DNA from: Corynebacterium glucuronolyticum DSM 44120
Lineage (GTDB): Bacteria; Actinomycetota; Actinomycetes; Mycobacteriales; Mycobacteriaceae
DNA length: 64,000 nt
Direction of reading: 5' to 3'
Assembly: GCF_030440595.1 (NCBI RefSeq)
Contig: NZ_CP047452.1
Coordinates: 2,790,001 to 2,854,000, forward strand
The translations under genes were made by a program, and so were the position numbers. This document shows positions 63,055 through 64,000 of the stretch, in pieces. A model generated the notes under the pieces. That model saw only the letters and a program-made list of their open reading frames with translations, was not told the DNA's origin and searched no databases. The first letter of the stretch is position 1; every line of letters begins with the position of its first letter.

Positions 63055-64000
63055 ATGGCTTACGTGTCTGATAATCAAGGAGCAAGAAGGCGTATCGTTG
63101 CGCCGACGCCACCCGCGCCGGTCCCGTCGCTCGGAGCACCAAGCGGCGACCCCAACGGTGCACCAATAAACGGTGCACCAATAAACGGTGCACCGCAAAA
63201 CGGCGCCCCAAACGCGAAACAGGCAACCCCCGAAAGCACCAAAGACGCAGGCCAGCAGGCCTCCGACGCCGACGTCGTCCGCTCAACGGGCTCGATGGCG
63301 ATCGCCACCCTCATCTCCCGCATGACGGGATTCCTCCGCAACCTGGCTATCACGGCCACTCTAGGCGCGGCCGTCGCCTCCACCTTCAACGCGGCGAACG
63401 TCCTGCCCAACCTGATCACCGAGATCGTCCTCGGTGCGGTGCTGACGGCTCTGGTCGTCCCGGTCCTCGTGCGCGCCCAAAAGGAGGACGCGGACGGCGG
63501 CGCGGAGTTCATCCGTCGCCTCGCCACCCTCACGTTCTCCCTGCTCGCGGTGGTTACCGTCCTCGCCACGCTCGGCTCCCCACTCCTGACCTTCCTGTTG
63601 CTTGGCGACGGCAAAGCCAACACCGCCCAAGCCACCTCCTTTGCGTATCTCCTCCTCCCGCAGATCTTCTTCTACGGCGTCTTCGCCCTCTTCATGGCGA
63701 TCTGCAACACCCGCGGGGTGTTCAAGCCGGGCGCCTGGGCCCCGGTCCTCAATAACGTGGTGTGTCTTGCCACCTTCGCCCTGTATTGGCTGATCCCCGG
63801 CGATCTCGCCCCCGATGAGGTGGGTATTTTCAACCCCCGCATTGCGCTGCTGGGCCTCGGCACCACCCTCGGCGTCGTCGTCCAGACGCTCATCATGCTC
63901 CCGGCGCTGAAAAAGCTGAACATCAACCTCAAGCCGCTGTGGGGCCTGGATGCCCGCCTGAAGCAGTTCGGCGGCATGGCCATGGCGATCGTCGTCTACG
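63055..64000 (+). CDS. murJ: lipid II flippase MurJ, N-terminal part
   Basis: The frame is open to the window end (about 315 residues seen). After a basic, Pro/Ala-rich cytosolic tail with four 15-bp repeat units (NGAPI type, 63154-63213), it reads STGSMAIATLISRMTGFLRNLAITATLG and FNAANVLPNLITEIVLGAVLTALVVPVL, the MurJ/MviN signature. It flips lipid II across the membrane for peptidoglycan synthesis. ATG at 63055 lacks a close ribosome site. GTG at 63064 has TAGAAT seven bases upstream and may be a leaderless start. Confidence 0.92.
   Translation, partial: MAYVSDNQGARRRIVAPTPPAPVPSLGAPSGDPNGAPINGAPINGAPQNGAPNAKQATPESTKDAGQQASDADVVRSTGSMAIATLISRMTGFLRNLAITATLGAAVASTFNAANVLPNLITEIVLGAVLTALVVPVLVRAQKEDADGGAEFIRRLATLTFSLLAVVTVLATLGSPLLTFLLLGDGKANTAQATSFAYLLLPQIFFYGVFALFMAICNTRGVFKPGAWAPVLNNVVCLATFALYWLIPGDLAPDEVGIFNPRIALLGLGTTLGVVVQTLIMLPALKKLNINLKPLWGLDARLKQFGGMAMAIVVY
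63154..63213 (+). repeat. 15-bp tandem repeat in the murJ 5' region
   Basis: Units AACGGTGCACCAATA at 63154 and 63169, a variant at 63184 and a more diverged one at 63199, encoding NGAPI, NGAPI, NGAPQ and NGAPN in the cytosolic tail. Confidence 0.8.

Overview
The window is GC-rich actinobacterial DNA and most resembles the origin-proximal part of a Corynebacterium chromosome. The evidence is gene content and order. There is a ponA - membrane glycosyltransferase - rpsF - ssb - rplI - dnaB block, and a cca - mutT4-like NUDIX - DUF6049 - murJ block of the kind that precedes the parAB/dnaA region in mycobacteria and corynebacteria. There is also a trp operon with fused trpCF, an LPxTG-type giant wall protein, many probable leaderless starts, and three ParB-binding parS palindromes. 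From the right-end gene order I infer that oriC lies beyond the right edge. Most genes between 16 and 49 kb, and both rRNA operons, are on the minus strand and would then be co-directional with the replication fork.

Layout. 0-4.4 kb: end of an ABC/FtsX transporter, a hypothetical gene and an old-yellow-enzyme reductase. 4.5-16.2 kb: two complete, nearly identical rRNA operons in tandem on the minus strand, without spacer tRNAs but with different promoters and terminators. 16.2-19.1 kb: NYN-domain protein, PspA-like protein and thioredoxin. 19.2-27.1 kb: minus-strand replication, ribosome and cell-wall block (dnaB, rplI, ssb, rpsF, two tiny membrane proteins, glycosyltransferase, ponA, DUF5318), with a cluster of DnaA boxes between dnaB and rplI. 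27.4-30.9 kb: MarR regulator, Usp-SDR-membrane operon and a TrhO-type rhodanese. 30.9-35.8 kb: duplicated stem-loops with a gene relic, HNH protein, VanZ, DUF1846, an Nei/Fpg glycosylase and a small membrane protein. 36-44.6 kb: one 2,815-residue repeat surface protein. 45-49.5 kb: leuS, a dicarboxylate/amino-acid symporter and an SdpI-like protein. 49.6-55.3 kb: attenuator-controlled trpL-E-G-CF-B-A, lacking trpD. 55.6-58.9 kb: Rieske lipoprotein, SBF-like transporter, azlCD (azlC frameshifted) and a YqgE-like protein. 58.9-64 kb: cca, NUDIX hydrolase, DUF6049 protein and the start of murJ.

The most interesting signals are at DNA level rather than gene level. An 11-mer, CGTCGACAAGC, occurs at least ten times, in several reading frames and once outside genes, with strong strand bias. 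Three parS sites are present: two lie inside trpG and trpCF and one sits at the centre of a perfect 38-bp palindrome. A set of four perfect DnaA boxes lies far from any dnaA gene. No CRISPR array, transposase, prophage or tRNA gene was recognised.
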